From the NCBI GenBank assembly GCA_904420535.1, contig CAJFVQ010000027.1, positions 1 through 64,000 on the forward strand: DNA of 64,000 nucleotides, given 5' to 3'. Of this stretch, positions 49,658-61,146 are shown piece after piece. Position numbers and translations under genes: made by a program. Source of the DNA: Candidatus Cryptoclostridium obscurum (GTDB taxonomy: Bacteria; Bacillota; Dehalobacteriia; UBA7702). Position 1 is the stretch's first letter; each line of letters opens with the position of its first letter. Under the pieces are notes generated by a model that had not been told where the DNA came from, made no database searches, and saw only the letters and a list, made by a program, of their open reading frames with translations.

Positions 49658-50593
49658 TTATGCTTTCCCGTCGCATCCCAAAACATGGATCAATTTATGT
49701 TTTACCAATTCCTTGATATTGGCACGAGCTGGTTTCAGATATTGACGAGGGTCAAAATGATCAGGATGTTCATTCATATATTGGCGAATGGTACCGGTCA
49801 TGGCGAGCCGCAGGTCCGAATCAATATTAATTTTGCAAACAGCCATTTTTGCAGCCTGACGCAGCATATCTTCGGGAACGCCAATGGCGTTGGGCATGGC
49901 ACCGCCGTTATCATTGATCATTTTCACATACTCGGGAATCACAGAAGAAGCGCCGTGAAGCACAATGGGGAATCCCGGCAAACGCTCTCCGACTTTTTCC
50001 AAAATATCAAAACGCAGCTGCGGTTTTTGGCCGGGTTTGAACTTATAAGCGCCATGGCTGGTGCCAATGGCGATTGCCAAGGAATCAACCCCTGTACGAG
50101 ACACAAATTCCTCCACTTCCTCGGGACGGGTATAAGAAGCGTCGGCATCGGAGACATTGACGTCATCCTCAATCCCCGCCAAGCGTCCCAATTCTCCTTC
50201 GACAACAACGCCGTGATCATGGGCATAATCGACAACCTCTTTGGTTAAATTGATATTATCCTCAAAACTCAATTTGCTGCCGTCGATCATCACAGAAGTG
50301 AAACCGCCGTCAATGCAGGATTTGCACAATTCAAAACTATCACCGTGATCCAGATGAAGACAGATAGGAAGTCCTGTTTCGATTTCCGCCGCCTCCACAA
50401 GTTTCATCAAATACGTATGGTTCGCATATTTCCGCGCACCGGCGGACACCTGCAAGATCAGGGGTGCATGAACTTCTTTGGCGGCTTCGGTGATTCCCTG
50501 GATAATTTCCATGTTATTCACATTAAAAGCACCGATTGCATAACCACCCTCATAAGCTTTTTGAAACATTTCCGTAGAAGTTACCAATGGCAT
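49658..50593 (-). CDS. fba: Class II fructose-1,6-bisphosphate aldolase
   Basis: GAFNVNNMEIIQGI; LHLDHGDSFELCKSCIDGGFTSVMIDGS. Confidence 0.96.
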   Translation of the reverse strand: MPLVTSTEMFQKAYEGGYAIGAFNVNNMEIIQGITEAAKEVHAPLILQVSAGARKYANHTYLMKLVEAAEIETGLPICLHLDHGDSFELCKSCIDGGFTSVMIDGSKLSFEDNINLTKEVVDYAHDHGVVVEGELGRLAGIEDDVNVSDADASYTRPEEVEEFVSRTGVDSLAIAIGTSHGAYKFKPGQKPQLRFDILEKVGERLPGFPIVLHGASSVIPEYVKMINDNGGAMPNAIGVPEDMLRQAAKMAVCKINIDSDLRLAMTGTIRQYMNEHPDHFDPRQYLKPARANIKELVKHKLIHVLGCDGKA

Positions 50594-50609
50594 AGTAATT
50601 TTCTCCCCT

Positions 50610-51728
50610 TTACATATAAATTTTTTTTACCGTTGGTGCCGTAGCCGTTCGGCGCAGAGGCACATCAACAATATCGCCGACTCCGGCGTCGGTATGTTCA
50701 AGGGAAACCACTGTGGTCTGCATGGCAATACGGCCGATGACAGGCAACGGTTTTTTCCCATAGTAAACTTGATGATTGGGTCGTTTTCGCAAAAAGCCGC
50801 GGAACAATCTCAGCCCTTGCTTTACAAAAACCTTGAAAGAAACGTTGTTCAACGGGGGCTGCACCCCAAACCCGTCATGATACCCTACGGGGATGACGCC
50901 AAGACGCATTTGGGAACGAACACGAAAATCCGCGCCATAACCCACGGTCTCTCCGGGAGCGACTTGGCGCGTTTCCAAAATTCTGGCCTTAGCCTGCCAT
51001 GTGGGACGCAGATCTATGGTTCCCTGCAAAAAAGCGGCGGGGAATTGGCCGTAAAGCAACGTACCCACCCGTACATAATCCCAACGCGCTTCCGGATGGG
51101 TGATGGCGCCGGCACTGTTGCAAAGATGAACATCAAAATCATAATCCACACAGGATCTGATTTTTTCCACCGCATCATGAAATTTCTTGATCTGCGCAGT
51201 CGTTTGTGGATGATCCTTTCGCAGTGCCGTAGGCAAATGGGAAAAGACGCCTGCCAAAAACAAATTGGGATACGATTGCAACGCAGCAAGGAGATCCTCA
51301 ATTTCATCACAGTCAACACCAAAGCGGTTCATTCCCGTATTGACTTTCAAATGAAAACCGACGCTCCGATCTCCTGCAGCCTGGGATAAAGCCTTCAAAT
51401 TCTCCATCCGATCCAATGATGGCATCAGATCCAAAGAAACGATCTCTTTATAATATTCCGGCAACGCCGGAGTCATTAACAATACCGGCATTTTTATGCC
51501 GTTTTCCCTCAAAAGTTTTCCCTCGCCAAAATGGCTCACAGCCAGATAATCAGCACCATGGGATTCCAAAGCCTTGGCCGTTTCCACCATACCGTGACCG
51601 TAAGCATCGGCCTTCACCACGGCCATGACGCCTTTTTTTCCGCCAACAGTTTTACGCACCGCATCATAATTGGCGCAGAGGTTTTCAAGATTTACTTCGA
51701 TCCAAAAATCTTCGTTGCGATAAGACAT
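50610..51728 (-). CDS. alr: Alanine racemase
   Basis: VNLENLCANYDAVRK; VVKADAYGHGMVETAK; YGADFRVRSQMRLGVIPVGYHDGF. Confidence 0.96.
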   Translation of the reverse strand: MSYRNEDFWIEVNLENLCANYDAVRKTVGGKKGVMAVVKADAYGHGMVETAKALESHGADYLAVSHFGEGKLLRENGIKMPVLLMTPALPEYYKEIVSLDLMPSLDRMENLKALSQAAGDRSVGFHLKVNTGMNRFGVDCDEIEDLLAALQSYPNLFLAGVFSHLPTALRKDHPQTTAQIKKFHDAVEKIRSCVDYDFDVHLCNSAGAITHPEARWDYVRVGTLLYGQFPAAFLQGTIDLRPTWQAKARILETRQVAPGETVGYGADFRVRSQMRLGVIPVGYHDGFGVQPPLNNVSFKVFVKQGLRLFRGFLRKRPNHQVYYGKKPLPVIGRIAMQTTVVSLEHTDAGVGDIVDVPLRRTATAPTVKKIYM

Positions 51729-52825
51729 TATTTTCCCTTTCCAAGGGCACCTTTCATTTTCTTTTTGGCGCGAATCAGTTTCCGTACACCACTATAATAC
51801 ATCGGTTCAAAAGTTTCGTAAAGTTTATAAAAGAGTTGATTATATACCAAATCATATTCACCGATGAATTCCACATAGTCCCCGTTAAATCCTTTTTTAA
51901 ATTTATAGAGTCCATACAAAGGATGTTCCGGCGGCACATGGCCGGGGACGCCACGGAAGTCATACATCACGCATCCACGTTCTTTGGACCAACGAATCAT
52001 TTCCCACTGGATCAAATAATTGGGCATGACGTTGCGGTGGGCATTGGAAGAAGCGCCATAAATATACCAAGAGCGGTTGCCAAATTTAAACAACAATGTT
52101 CCGGCGATCATCTCGCCTTCATAATAGGCGAGGAACAGATTGCCCAGTCCCTTGGGGACGAGATAGTCGTACATATCCTCAAAATAAGAATAGGGGCGGA
52201 TCAAAAACTTATCACGCTCTGCCGTAACTTTCATTAAATCATAAAATTCCGCCAGTTTGGAGCGGTCGGGATTCGTATCGATGGTCACACCTTTTCGCCC
52301 TGCCAAACGCAGATTGTAGCGGGTTTTCTGGTGCATATTTTTCATTAACGTCTCTTCGTCGGGGGTAATGTCGAGACGAAACACAAAACGTGGTTGAACT
52401 CCTTCAAATCCAGAGCCGCTTTTGGGCTTTTGGAATCCATAGTCTTTGAAAAAGGCCTGCCAATCTTCATTTTCAATGGGAATATCGGGATCAACCTTTA
52501 AATAAATGGCATTTCGTTCCTTGGCGATCCGTTTGATTTCAGACATCAAAAATGCCACGACTTTTTTCTCTTTGATGTGAACGACGGGGCCGCGAGGCGC
52601 ATAAAAAATTGTTTTTCCCATAGGGACACTGCGCTGTAAAATAGAAATGGCGGCAACGGGAGTTTCGTCGTCGAATACTAAGAGACGAATTGGAACCCAA
52701 GAGCCTTTTCCTTTGATCTCTCCCCATTCATAACTCTGGAGAATATGGCCCTTTTCTGTATGATTGGCCACAAAATCATTATATAATTCCCTGTCTTTTT
52801 CTTCAATGATTCGGGATGATAGCAA
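51728..52825 (-). CDS. FemA/FemB/FemX-type peptidoglycan bridge aminoacyltransferase
   Basis: ILQSYEWGEIKGKGSW; YIYGASSNAHRNVMPNYLIQWEMI; GVPGHVPPEHPLYGLYKFKKGFNGDYVEFIGEYDLV. Confidence 0.93.
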   Translation of the reverse strand: MLSSRIIEEKDRELYNDFVANHTEKGHILQSYEWGEIKGKGSWVPIRLLVFDDETPVAAISILQRSVPMGKTIFYAPRGPVVHIKEKKVVAFLMSEIKRIAKERNAIYLKVDPDIPIENEDWQAFFKDYGFQKPKSGSGFEGVQPRFVFRLDITPDEETLMKNMHQKTRYNLRLAGRKGVTIDTNPDRSKLAEFYDLMKVTAERDKFLIRPYSYFEDMYDYLVPKGLGNLFLAYYEGEMIAGTLLFKFGNRSWYIYGASSNAHRNVMPNYLIQWEMIRWSKERGCVMYDFRGVPGHVPPEHPLYGLYKFKKGFNGDYVEFIGEYDLVYNQLFYKLYETFEPMYYSGVRKLIRAKKKMKGALGKGK

Positions 52826-52861
52826 AACAGAACTCCTTTCTTGCGGTTCGCTTCATTTATT

Positions 52862-54523
<1,662 letters not shown>

Positions 54524-56257
54524 TTACATTTCATTGGGAGCATGAACGCCCAAGATCGTTAAAACATTTTTAATGGCAATGGCCGTCGCCTTGGATAATC
54601 CCAAACGGGCATTGCGCAGTTTTTCATCATCCGTATTGACTCTGCAGTGATTATAAAAGCTGTGAAACGTGGAGGCCAGATCATGAAGATACGTACAAAG
54701 ACGGTGGGGTTCCAGGGTCTGGGCAGCCGATGCAATTTCCTCGGGTAAGTCCGCCAGTTTTTTTAACAGAGCCAGTTCTTGATTTTCTATTAATACGCCG
54801 TAATCCACAGTTTGAAAATCGGGAAGCTGATACCCCTGGGCCTCCGCCTGCCGTAAAATACTGCAAATTCTGGCATGAGCATATTGCACATAAAACACAG
54901 GATTATCCGAAGACTGCGATTTTGCCAGATCTAAATCAAAGTCCATAGCACTGTCTGGATTACGCATCACGAAAAAATACCGAGCAGCGTCGTAGCCAAC
55001 TTCTTCCACCAGGTCCTCTAAAGTCACATACTGTCCCGAACGTTTGGACATTCGCACCAGTTCACCGTTGCGATACAATTTTACCAATTGCATTAAAATG
55101 ACGGTGAGCGATTGGGGATCATACCCGAATAGACTTACGGCACGCTTCATTCTGGCCACATGGCCGTGATGATCTGCCCCCCAAATATTGATCACACGAT
55201 CGAATCCGCGGTCGAATTTATCGCGATGGTAGGCAATATCTGCGGCAAAATAAGTAGGAATGCCGTTGGCCCGAACAAGCACATCATCTTTGTCCTCTAA
55301 ATTTACGTGCTCCCCATTTTTCGATGGTTTCTTCTTTCCGCTCTCTTCTCGGTGTTCTGCTTTCAGTAAAATGCTGCCATCTTCCCCCCGGTACGCATAG
55401 CCCTTTTCCAATAAATAATCGACGGCCGCCTGGACTTTTCCCGAGTCATGAAGAGATTGCTCAGAAAACCAAACATCAAAATGAACGCCGTACATGGCCA
55501 TAACATTTTGAATGGCTGCCAACTTCTCTTTCAAAGCGTATTTTGACAGGGTCTCCTCCCTCTCTTACTGGGATTTACCGCGAAGCTCGTCCCCATGTTC
55601 CGCACGGTAATGTTTCACCGTTTCGATGATATCATCGCCGTGGTACCCTTCCTCCGGGAAAAGGACATCTTCCCCCATCAATTGCAAAAAACGGGCATCC
55701 AGTGATTTCCCCAATAGTCGAATTTGGTTCCCGGCATCGTTGATGTAAAATTCTTTTTCCACATCGTAACCGGCGAATTGCAGCAAATTTCCCAGGGAAT
55801 CGCCGATGGCACCACCGCGAGCATTCCCCATGTGCAAAAGCCCTGTGGGATTCGCGCTAACAAATTCTACCTGTACTTTCATGCCTTTTCCCAATTCCAC
55901 GGAGCCGAATTTTTCACCCATTTCATGAACGACAGCAGGTACTCTGTAAAGCCAGTCATGATTGAGAAAAAAATTGATAAAGCCGGCCCCCGCCACTTCT
56001 GTTTTGGCAATATATGAGCCGGTAATATCCAATTCGGAGAGAATTGTCTCTGCTATTTTTCTCGGTGCCATCCGGGCTTCTTTGGCCATTGCCATGGCCA
56101 AATTGGTGGCAAAATCCCCGTGTTCTTTTTCCCGGGGAGTTTCAATGACGTAGGCAGGCAACACTTCATACGATAATGTACCTTTCTTTTTGGCCATCGC
56201 CAAAGCGGCCTCCAGCCGTTTGATCAAATCTTGTTTAATCTCTTCGATAAATCTCAT
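54524..56257 (-). pseudogene. argS: Arginyl-tRNA synthetase gene interrupted by an in-frame TAA (55565-55567)
   Basis: N-part 55565..56257 (VEFVSANPTGLLHMGNARGGAIGDSL) ends ...ELRGKSQ*; the same frame continues EREETLSKYALKEKLAAIQNVMAMYGVHFDVWFSEQSLH to 54524. Together they form one full-length ArgS. Confidence 0.9.
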
Positions 56258-56601
56258 GGTTCCTCCGTGTTTATTGATCGAATTCCATCAAAAATGGAAT
56301 CACCACATCTATTTTTCGCCAAAATAAAGGGGAAAATACAAAAGTGATTCTGATCTATAAAATTTTAACGTAAAAACTCACCATAATAATACAAGGCAAA
56401 TCTTTAATTATTATATCATAGAATCCACAATATTTCTCGGGTTTTTTTAAATTTTTTTATTTTTTTCAAATTAGTAAAAAGAGAACGCTCCGTAAAAATG
56501 ACGGAACAACTCAATAAGGGAGATCTATTGACATAAATATTCATCTATACTAAAATAAATTGATATGCGCACCTAATTAAAAACGATGGAGAACTGATAT
56601 T

Positions 56602-57843
56602 ATGAAAAAAACTCTTCCTTTTACTCGTGAGGAATTGCAAACAATGATAGATCAATACCCCACTCCTTTTTATATCTATGACGAACAAGCCATTCGGGCA
56701 AATGCTCGCGCTTTTAATGAGGCTTTTGCTGATTTCCCCGCGTTTCAAGAATATTTTGCGGTAAAAGCCGCTCCCACTCCCGGGCTTCTGGAGTTGTTCC
56801 GAGAGGAAGGTTGCGGCGTTGATTGTAGTTCTTTGGCGGAATTGATTTTAGCAGAGCAGTCGGGCTTTCGTGGGGATGATATCTTTTTGACGTCCAACGA
56901 TACCCCTGCGGAGGAATTCCAAAAAGCTATGGAATTAGGGGCCATCATCAATCTTGATGATATTTCTCACATTGACTATTTGGAAGAACATGTAGGGATC
57001 CCAGATACCATCTGTTTTCGCTATAATCCCGGCCCTCTCCGTACCGGCAATGACATCATCGGCAATCCCGTAGAGGCAAAATATGGGCTTACCCGTGAGC
57101 AGCTGATGGAAGGCTACCGTACGATGAAAGAAAAAGGCGTCAAACGTTTTCTGGTTCATACGATGGTCGCGTCCAATGAATTGAATATTGATTACTTTTT
57201 GGAAACTGCTAAAATGATGTTTGATCTGGTAGCAGAAATCAAAGCCAAAACCGGTGTAGAAATTGATGCCGTCAATCTAGGCGGCGGTCTTGGGATTCCT
57301 TACTTTCCTGAGGACAAGCCCATTGACTTACACACCTTAGCCCAGGGAATCAAAAACTTATATCAGGAAAAAATTATTGATCAGGGATTAAAACCGGCGA
57401 AAATCTGTTTTGAAAGCGGTCGCATGATGACAGGACCTTACGGATACTTGGTAACAAAAATGATTCATAAAAAAGAAACTTACAAAAACTATGCTTGTCT
57501 GGACGCCTGTATGGCTAATTTGATGCGCCCGGCGCTTTACGGCGCATACCACCATATCACGGTTTTGGGCAAAGAAAAATGTCCTCGGGATCATAAATAT
57601 GATGTGGTCGGCTCACTTTGCGAGAATAACGATAAATTTGCCATTGACCGCTATTTACCAAAATTAGAGATTGGGGATATTCTCGTTTTTCACGACGTCG
57701 GCGCTCATGGCCACGCTATGGGATTTAATTACAACGGAAAACTACGTTCCGCAGAAATCCTTTGGCAAGGAGGCAAACAAAGCAAAATGATCCGTCGGGC
57801 TGAGACCTTGGATGATTATTTTGCAACGCTTCGCTTTTCATGA
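56602..57843 (+). CDS. lysA: PLP-dependent (fold III) decarboxylase, diaminopimelate decarboxylase-like
   Basis: PTPFYIYDEQAIRANARAFNEAFADFPAFQEYFAVKAAPTPGLLELFREEGCGVDCSSLAEL; CFESGRMMTGPYGYLVTKMIHKK. Confidence 0.85.
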   Translation: MKKTLPFTREELQTMIDQYPTPFYIYDEQAIRANARAFNEAFADFPAFQEYFAVKAAPTPGLLELFREEGCGVDCSSLAELILAEQSGFRGDDIFLTSNDTPAEEFQKAMELGAIINLDDISHIDYLEEHVGIPDTICFRYNPGPLRTGNDIIGNPVEAKYGLTREQLMEGYRTMKEKGVKRFLVHTMVASNELNIDYFLETAKMMFDLVAEIKAKTGVEIDAVNLGGGLGIPYFPEDKPIDLHTLAQGIKNLYQEKIIDQGLKPAKICFESGRMMTGPYGYLVTKMIHKKETYKNYACLDACMANLMRPALYGAYHHITVLGKEKCPRDHKYDVVGSLCENNDKFAIDRYLPKLEIGDILVFHDVGAHGHAMGFNYNGKLRSAEILWQGGKQSKMIRRAETLDDYFATLRFS

Positions 57844-57981
57844 TCGTCTTTTTGCCCTAAGATGACTGTTTTCAAATAAAATTACGACACTGATTGAAAA
57901 ATTTTGCCTGAAAGTTATGAAAACCTTGTATTTTACTATGATTTATGGTATAAAGAATGCGGAAGAGAAAGGAGAATCGCT

Positions 57982-58728
57982 ATGTTAGAACTCAAAAATG
58001 TCAGCTGGCAAGTAGAAGACGAACAGGGGCAGACTGATATTATCAATGACATCAGCCTTACTCTGGAAGATAATAAATTATATGTAGTAACAGGTCCCAA
58101 CGGCGGAGGGAAAAGCACATTAGCCAAACTGATTATGGGGATCCTTGAGCCCACTTCCGGTCAAATCCTTTTCAACGGACAAGACATTACCCATATGGAC
58201 CTCACCGATCGCGCTCGTTTAAATATTGGTTACGCTTTTCAATCGCCACCTGTCTTTAAAGGTATCAAAGTCAAAGAATTGCTGGAGATCGCTGCCAACG
58301 GAAAAAAAATCGATGCTATGCAGCTTCTGTTCGATGTCGGTCTCTGCGCCGGAGAATATATTGACAGAGAAATGGACTCCGGTCTTTCCGGCGGGGAACT
58401 GAAACGTATCGAAATTGCCACCATTCTCGCCCGCAAATTAGACTTGGCCTTATTTGACGAGCCGGAAGCAGGCATTGACCTCTGGAGTTTCCAACGCTTG
58501 GCAGAAACCTTCGGCAAAATGCACCGCGATAGCGATATGACGTTGCTAATCATTTCCCACCAGGAACGGATCATGGAACTTGCTGATGAAATTATTGTAA
58601 TTGAAAACGGCAAGATCAAAGAAATTACCGACAAACGCGCATTTTTAAATGAAATCATGGCGCAATCGGCAGAATCTGGCTGCGCTTGTGGGGAAAGCTG
58701 CATTCCCTCGAAAGGAGGTTGTCGTTGA
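57982..58728 (+). CDS. sufC: SufC-like Fe-S assembly ATPase with Cys-rich C-terminal tail
   Basis: GPNGGGKSTLAKLIMG; SGGELKRIEIATILARKLDLALFDEPEAGIDLWS; C-terminus SGCACGESCIPSKGGCR. Confidence 0.9.
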   Translation: MLELKNVSWQVEDEQGQTDIINDISLTLEDNKLYVVTGPNGGGKSTLAKLIMGILEPTSGQILFNGQDITHMDLTDRARLNIGYAFQSPPVFKGIKVKELLEIAANGKKIDAMQLLFDVGLCAGEYIDREMDSGLSGGELKRIEIATILARKLDLALFDEPEAGIDLWSFQRLAETFGKMHRDSDMTLLIISHQERIMELADEIIVIENGKIKEITDKRAFLNEIMAQSAESGCACGESCIPSKGGCR

Positions 58729-59651
58729 TGCTCGATATTATTGACAAAGGACTGCTTCAAGCAGTGGCGGATCTCAGTGATATTCCCATTACTGGAGCAT
58801 ATAATATCAGAAAAAATGGACAAGGAGTCTCCCGCCGTTCCACAGAAAATATTCAGATCATTCCCAAAACCGATAAACCTGGCATTGATATCAATATCAA
58901 ATCCAACACCAAAGGAGAACAGGTTCACATTCCCGTCATCCTCAGCGCCGAAGGAATGCATGATACTGTCTACAATACTTTCAACATCGGTCACGATGCC
59001 GATGTTGTGATCGTGGCAGGATGCGGAATCCACAACGACTGCGACACTGAAGAAGGCCATAACGGTATCCATGAATTTTTCATTGGCAAAAACGCCAAAG
59101 TGAAATACGTAGAAAAGCACTACGGAGAGGGCAGCGGCAAGGGGAAACGAGTTTTAAACCCCACCACAAAACTGTATATCGGCGAAGGTGCTCAAGTAGA
59201 ATTGGAAATGGTACAAATTTCCGGTGTTGATAACACAATCCGTGATACGGAGATTGAATTAGAAAAAAATGCACGGCTGACCATTATCGAACGCCTTCTC
59301 ACCGAAGAAGAACAAAATGCCGATTCCATCATTAATGTAAAACTAATTGGGGAAGAATCCAGTGCCCGCATTATGTCACGTTCCGTGGCAAAAGGTGATT
59401 CTAAGCAGTTGTTCCATTTGAACCTTACCGGTGAAAACGCCTGCCGCGGTCATATCCAATGCGATTCTATCATCATGGACAACGCCAAGGTGGAATCCAT
59501 CCCCAAAATCACCGCCCATCACAGCGACGCCCAATTGATCCATGAAGCGGCCATCGGCAAGATTGCCGGCACTCAGCTTTTAAAATTGATGTCCCTAGGG
59601 CTTACCGCTGAAGAAGCAGAGGACACCATTTTACAGGGATTTTTAAAATAA
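58728..59651 (+). CDS. sufB: SufB/SufD-family Fe-S assembly protein (short form)
   Basis: Follows sufC with ATGA overlap; beta-helix SufBD core (VVIVAGCGIHNDCDTEEGHNGIHEFFIGKNAKVKYVEKHYGEG). Confidence 0.9.
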   Translation: MLDIIDKGLLQAVADLSDIPITGAYNIRKNGQGVSRRSTENIQIIPKTDKPGIDINIKSNTKGEQVHIPVILSAEGMHDTVYNTFNIGHDADVVIVAGCGIHNDCDTEEGHNGIHEFFIGKNAKVKYVEKHYGEGSGKGKRVLNPTTKLYIGEGAQVELEMVQISGVDNTIRDTEIELEKNARLTIIERLLTEEEQNADSIINVKLIGEESSARIMSRSVAKGDSKQLFHLNLTGENACRGHIQCDSIIMDNAKVESIPKITAHHSDAQLIHEAAIGKIAGTQLLKLMSLGLTAEEAEDTILQGFLK

Positions 59652-59661
59652 ATTTAAAATA

Positions 59662-59700
59662 GAAATGAAAACCACCGGCTAAGCCGGTGGTTTTCATTTC
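59662..59700. terminator. Intrinsic terminator, perfect 19-bp stem
   Basis: GAAATGAAAACCACCGGCT-A-AGCCGGTGGTTTTCATTTC. Confidence 0.85.
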
Positions 59701-59781
59701 CAAAAGTTATCTTTTTTTTCAAAAACCTGAATAAAAGCTCTGTACTTCGGTCATACTAAGGAAAAATTTAGGAGGAAAAAA

Positions 59782-60294
59782 ATGAAAAAAACTCGTCTTA
59801 CTTTTTTAATCCTGGCCTTTGCCATGGTTTTAAGCATCTTTGCTCTGGCAGGGTGCAGCAACAATGACACGACGGAAGAAAATAATACCCAAACAGAGGA
59901 AGACGCCAATATGGACGCCGATCGTGAAGACGGCACCAATGACCTCAGCAATGGAGACAGTGAAAGCAGTGATGCTAATAACGACATTACCTTGACCATT
60001 GACAGCCCCGGAGAAGAGGAAACTATCTCCGACAGCGTTACCGTCATTGGTAAAGCTGAAGGCGACGTCAAATCAGTTAAATGTGTGATTACATCCAACG
60101 GCACTCACATTGGTGAGGGAACTTCCTTAGTAGCCGACGTAAGCCATGAATACAGTGCAAAAGTTAACTGCACTCTACCCGATGACATGGAACGCGGTGA
60201 AGATGGTACCATTCAAGCCGAATTAAAAGTTACAGCATTGGACAGTTCTGATCAAGAACTAAAATCGGAAACACGCACCATTACCATGAAATAA
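59782..60294 (+). CDS. Putative lipoprotein with Ig-like (Gmad2-like) domain
   Basis: Lipobox SIFALAGCSNND; ITLTIDSPGEEETISDSVTVIGKAEG...; RBS AGGAGG. Confidence 0.75.
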   Translation: MKKTRLTFLILAFAMVLSIFALAGCSNNDTTEENNTQTEEDANMDADREDGTNDLSNGDSESSDANNDITLTIDSPGEEETISDSVTVIGKAEGDVKSVKCVITSNGTHIGEGTSLVADVSHEYSAKVNCTLPDDMERGEDGTIQAELKVTALDSSDQELKSETRTITMK

Positions 60295-60360
60295 AATACC
60301 TTTGCACCAAAGTCATCCTAAAAATGACAAGTTCAGTATAAAAGTAATGGTGCCAAAATC

Positions 60361-60405
60361 AAAAAATGTCCCTTCCCTAGTTTAACCTCTGAGGGAGGGA
60401 CATTT
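60361..60405. terminator. Intrinsic terminator
   Basis: AAATGTCCCTTCCCT / AGGGAGGGACATTTT. Confidence 0.75.
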
Positions 60406-60418
60406 TGCGTTATCAATA

Positions 60419-61090
60419 TCACATAAACTGCTTTTGTTCCAAAATTTGTCCTGGTTCCACAATAATGAAACGTTCATCCCATTCCCCCGATACCAGTGCC
60501 CGGAACAGATCCATGTTCCCTTGCAACTCTGTAAAATCCACCTGGAGAAAGTCCGCTACTTTTCTGCTGTAATCGATATCTCCCTGCTCCCGATCCATGG
60601 TATGGATATAAGCTACACGTTGATAATTGGCATAAAGCATTTGATTAAACTCCATTGCCATATCTTCTCCATAGCGCTCACAATTTCGTAAATAAGCGGA
60701 ATAGGGATCACCTTTTTGTTTGATTCAGCCCTCACTTAAATAAAATGTGGCAGGGACCTTGGAGAACTCTTTATCATACCTTTCTCGGGAACCCAAAAGC
60801 AAACTGATGCAGTCATGGACGCGCGGAATGACCAGACGATGTCGAGGGGAAGAAATCCCCAACACACTGTTGGAGCATAAACCGTATCCCATAAGAATCG
60901 TATTGTGGTCATGATCGGCGGCAAAGGCTTCGCACAACTTCTGTTTCAAAATCTCCGGCGTATCGTGGAGCGCGTAATCGAGGAATTCATAATCCATTTC
61001 CTCGGGGATCACAGATAAAAGTTCGTCCTCCAACGTGCGGCAAGCGATCAACTTGCAATGCTTCATATTTTTCAAAATATTTCCCTCCAA
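60419..61090 (-). pseudogene. DUF1638-like protein gene interrupted by an in-frame TGA (60725-60727)
   Basis: ILMGYGLCSNSVLGISSPRHRLVIPRVHDCISLLLGSRERYDKEFSKVPATFYLSEG*IKQKGDPYSAYLRNCERYGEDMAMEFNQMLYANYQRVAYIHTMDRE in a single frame across the TGA. Confidence 0.8.
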
Positions 61091-61146
61091 ATCTCATAAC
61101 AACAAAGCGGCCATGAAACACTTCACGACCGCTTTTCTTCACAAGC

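Noticed and set aside
55530-55567. Programmed stop-codon readthrough in argS as an established fact
   Set aside because: Sequence alone cannot distinguish readthrough from error or mutation; reported as an open finding instead.
56258-56601. Lysine riboswitch upstream of lysA
   Set aside because: The spacer is AT-rich with only short inverted repeats and lacks recognisable L-box elements.
60725-60727. TGA recoded as tryptophan or selenocysteine
   Set aside because: TGA is used as a normal stop elsewhere in the window (end of the radical SAM gene at 2606-2608 and the sufC/sufB overlap), and no other in-frame TGA is seen inside conserved genes. A point mutation or sequence error is simpler.
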